Origin: Actinomycetota bacterium | Lineage (GTDB): Bacteria; Actinomycetota; Actinomycetes; S36-B12; UBA10799 | Reading direction: 5' to 3' | Length of the DNA stretch: 6,837 bases | NCBI GenBank assembly: GCA_030837445.1 | Contig: JAUPKM010000106.1 | Location: 1-6,837 of the forward strand | Shown here: positions 6,047 through 6,837 of the stretch, piece after piece | Numbering within the stretch: position 1 is the stretch's first letter | Layout of the letters: every line of letters starts with the position of its first letter | Program-made: the position numbers and the translations under genes | Notes under the pieces: model-generated | The model's database searches: none | The model's input: the letters and a program-made list of their open reading frames with translations, nothing else | Told to the model about the DNA's origin: nothing

Positions 6047-6837
6047 TCACAGGGCGACTAGGAGGTCTGTGGCGCGTCTGCGGTTGCGGGCTATCCATTC
6101 TGTGGCTCGTTTGATTTCTGGGATCCCGGCGAGTCGGAATACTCCGAGGGCAAGGTTCTTCAATGCCGCCAGTGTCTGGGCTGTGTTTCCTGTATGCGAC
6201 TGGTTTTTGTCCTCGTTCCAGGTGACGTCACGGCACCAGTGGATTTTTGTTTCAATGCCCCAGTGGTTTCGGGTTCTGGTGTGGATTCCTTCGGCTGACA
6301 GGATTTCCGGCCCGGCACCGGTGATCATCAAGGCAAATTATTTGCTGTTCGCCTGCCGGTCCAGGTCGTAGACGTCTCTGCGTATGCAGGATATTTGTTT
6401 AGCATGAGGAAAATCGATCCCGTCCGCGGGGAGGACCCACGTCGACCATCGCGTGATTCTGCCGTGGGCGTGTTCTTCGACGAGATGCTCGGGTGGCGTG
6501 TCGCAGGGGCCTGTCCTGGTGACGATGTTTCGGAATCGGGCGGCTATTTCTTCCTGGAGTTTGGGTTGATTTCCTTTTACACACATCAGGTAGTCGATTT
6601 TCCGTGCCTTCAGGAGGCGGGCTGTAGTTTCTCTGGGTGTGGGCTGCGTCCAGGGTGACCAGGGTTTTCCCCGGACGCGTGTCGATCGTGTCGATCAGTG
6701 CCGCTACCTGCGTGATCTCGCTCGTCGAGGCCGGTACGTGAAGCTGAGCCACGGGTATCCCGTCATCGTGGATCATGGCGGAGAAGAGGGTGAACTTCTG
6801 ATCTTTGTCCAGCCAGGATCCCCGGAGAACCTTGCCG
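6047..6837 (-). pseudogene. ISAs1-family transposase, frameshifted and with a nonsense codon; N-terminus outside the window
   Basis: ISAs1 proteins are DDE transposases. The frame enters from the right edge as GKVLRGSWLDKDQKFTLFSA, just after the expected first catalytic Asp. LVTLDAAHTQR contains the second Asp (codon 6650-6648). After R (6630) the text must shift: ETTARLLKARKIDYLM and CVKGNQPKLQEEI read in the next frame. A missing GA in a GAGA run explains this. That frame runs through HGRITRWSTWVLPADGIDFP and IRRDVYDLDRQANSK to a TAA at 6340-6338. It then continues in the same frame as FALMITGAGPEILSAEGI, so TAA most likely replaces a GAA (Glu). HWGIETKIHW holds the third catalytic residue (Glu codon 6253-6251). 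The C-terminus IKRATEWIARNRRRATDLL ends with TGA at 6049-6047. The length and all motifs are otherwise complete, so the decay looks recent. Confidence 0.88.

Noticed and set aside
1..6837. CRISPR arrays, tRNA or rRNA genes, riboswitches
   Set aside because: No regularly spaced repeats, cloverleaf-like folds or known RNA motifs were seen on either strand.

Overview
The window comes from a high-GC actinobacterium. The reasons are its strong G/C codon bias and a long regulator of the SARP/AfsR type (winged helix + BTAD + NB-ARC + TPR), a design almost confined to Actinomycetota. The density of decayed insertion sequences would suit a genome such as Frankia or another filamentous actinomycete, but the genus cannot be fixed from the sequence.

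Left arm (1-1956): three broken genes. On the minus strand, bases 869 to about 100 hold a tyrosine-recombinase/integrase pseudogene. It stays in one frame to the window edge but carries two TAG codons, both where I expect a Tyr in relatives, plus an apparent in-frame loss of the linker before the catalytic domain. Next, 1532-901 (minus) is the N-terminal half of an IS630-family transposase, frameshifted near its start and cut off just after its first catalytic Asp. A short hairpin lies outside its 5' end. At 1654-1956 (plus) is a small protein of unknown function, interrupted by a TGA where a Trp is expected.

Centre (2048-5167): the only intact gene is a 945-codon regulator (2048-4885, plus; the true start is probably 2117 or 2126, because a good -35/-10 pair sits over the first codons). 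It carries three TTA codons. Facing it on the minus strand is a small, previously unlisted gene (5167-4882) for a roughly 94-residue protein with one membrane segment. It has a strong ribosome-binding site and a single extra G that splits its reading frame. The stop codons of the two genes overlap in a TTTAAA. Within the small gene lies a perfect 10+1+10 palindrome.

Right arm (5305-6837): three more transposase remnants. These are the C-terminus of an ISL3-family transposase (minus, three frames), the N-terminus of an IS701/IS4-like transposase (plus, one-base insertion, start codon buried in a 13-bp inverted repeat), and an ISAs1-family transposase (minus, a 2-bp deletion and a GAA-to-TAA type nonsense codon) that runs off the right edge.

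Taken together, this is an accessory island where every mobile-element gene has decayed while one large signal-integrating regulator has kept a full reading frame of almost 3 kb. The regulator and its small convergent membrane-protein neighbour are the most interesting pair. Nothing in the window shows the pathway they control. Family assignments rest on recognition of motifs by eye, not on database searches.
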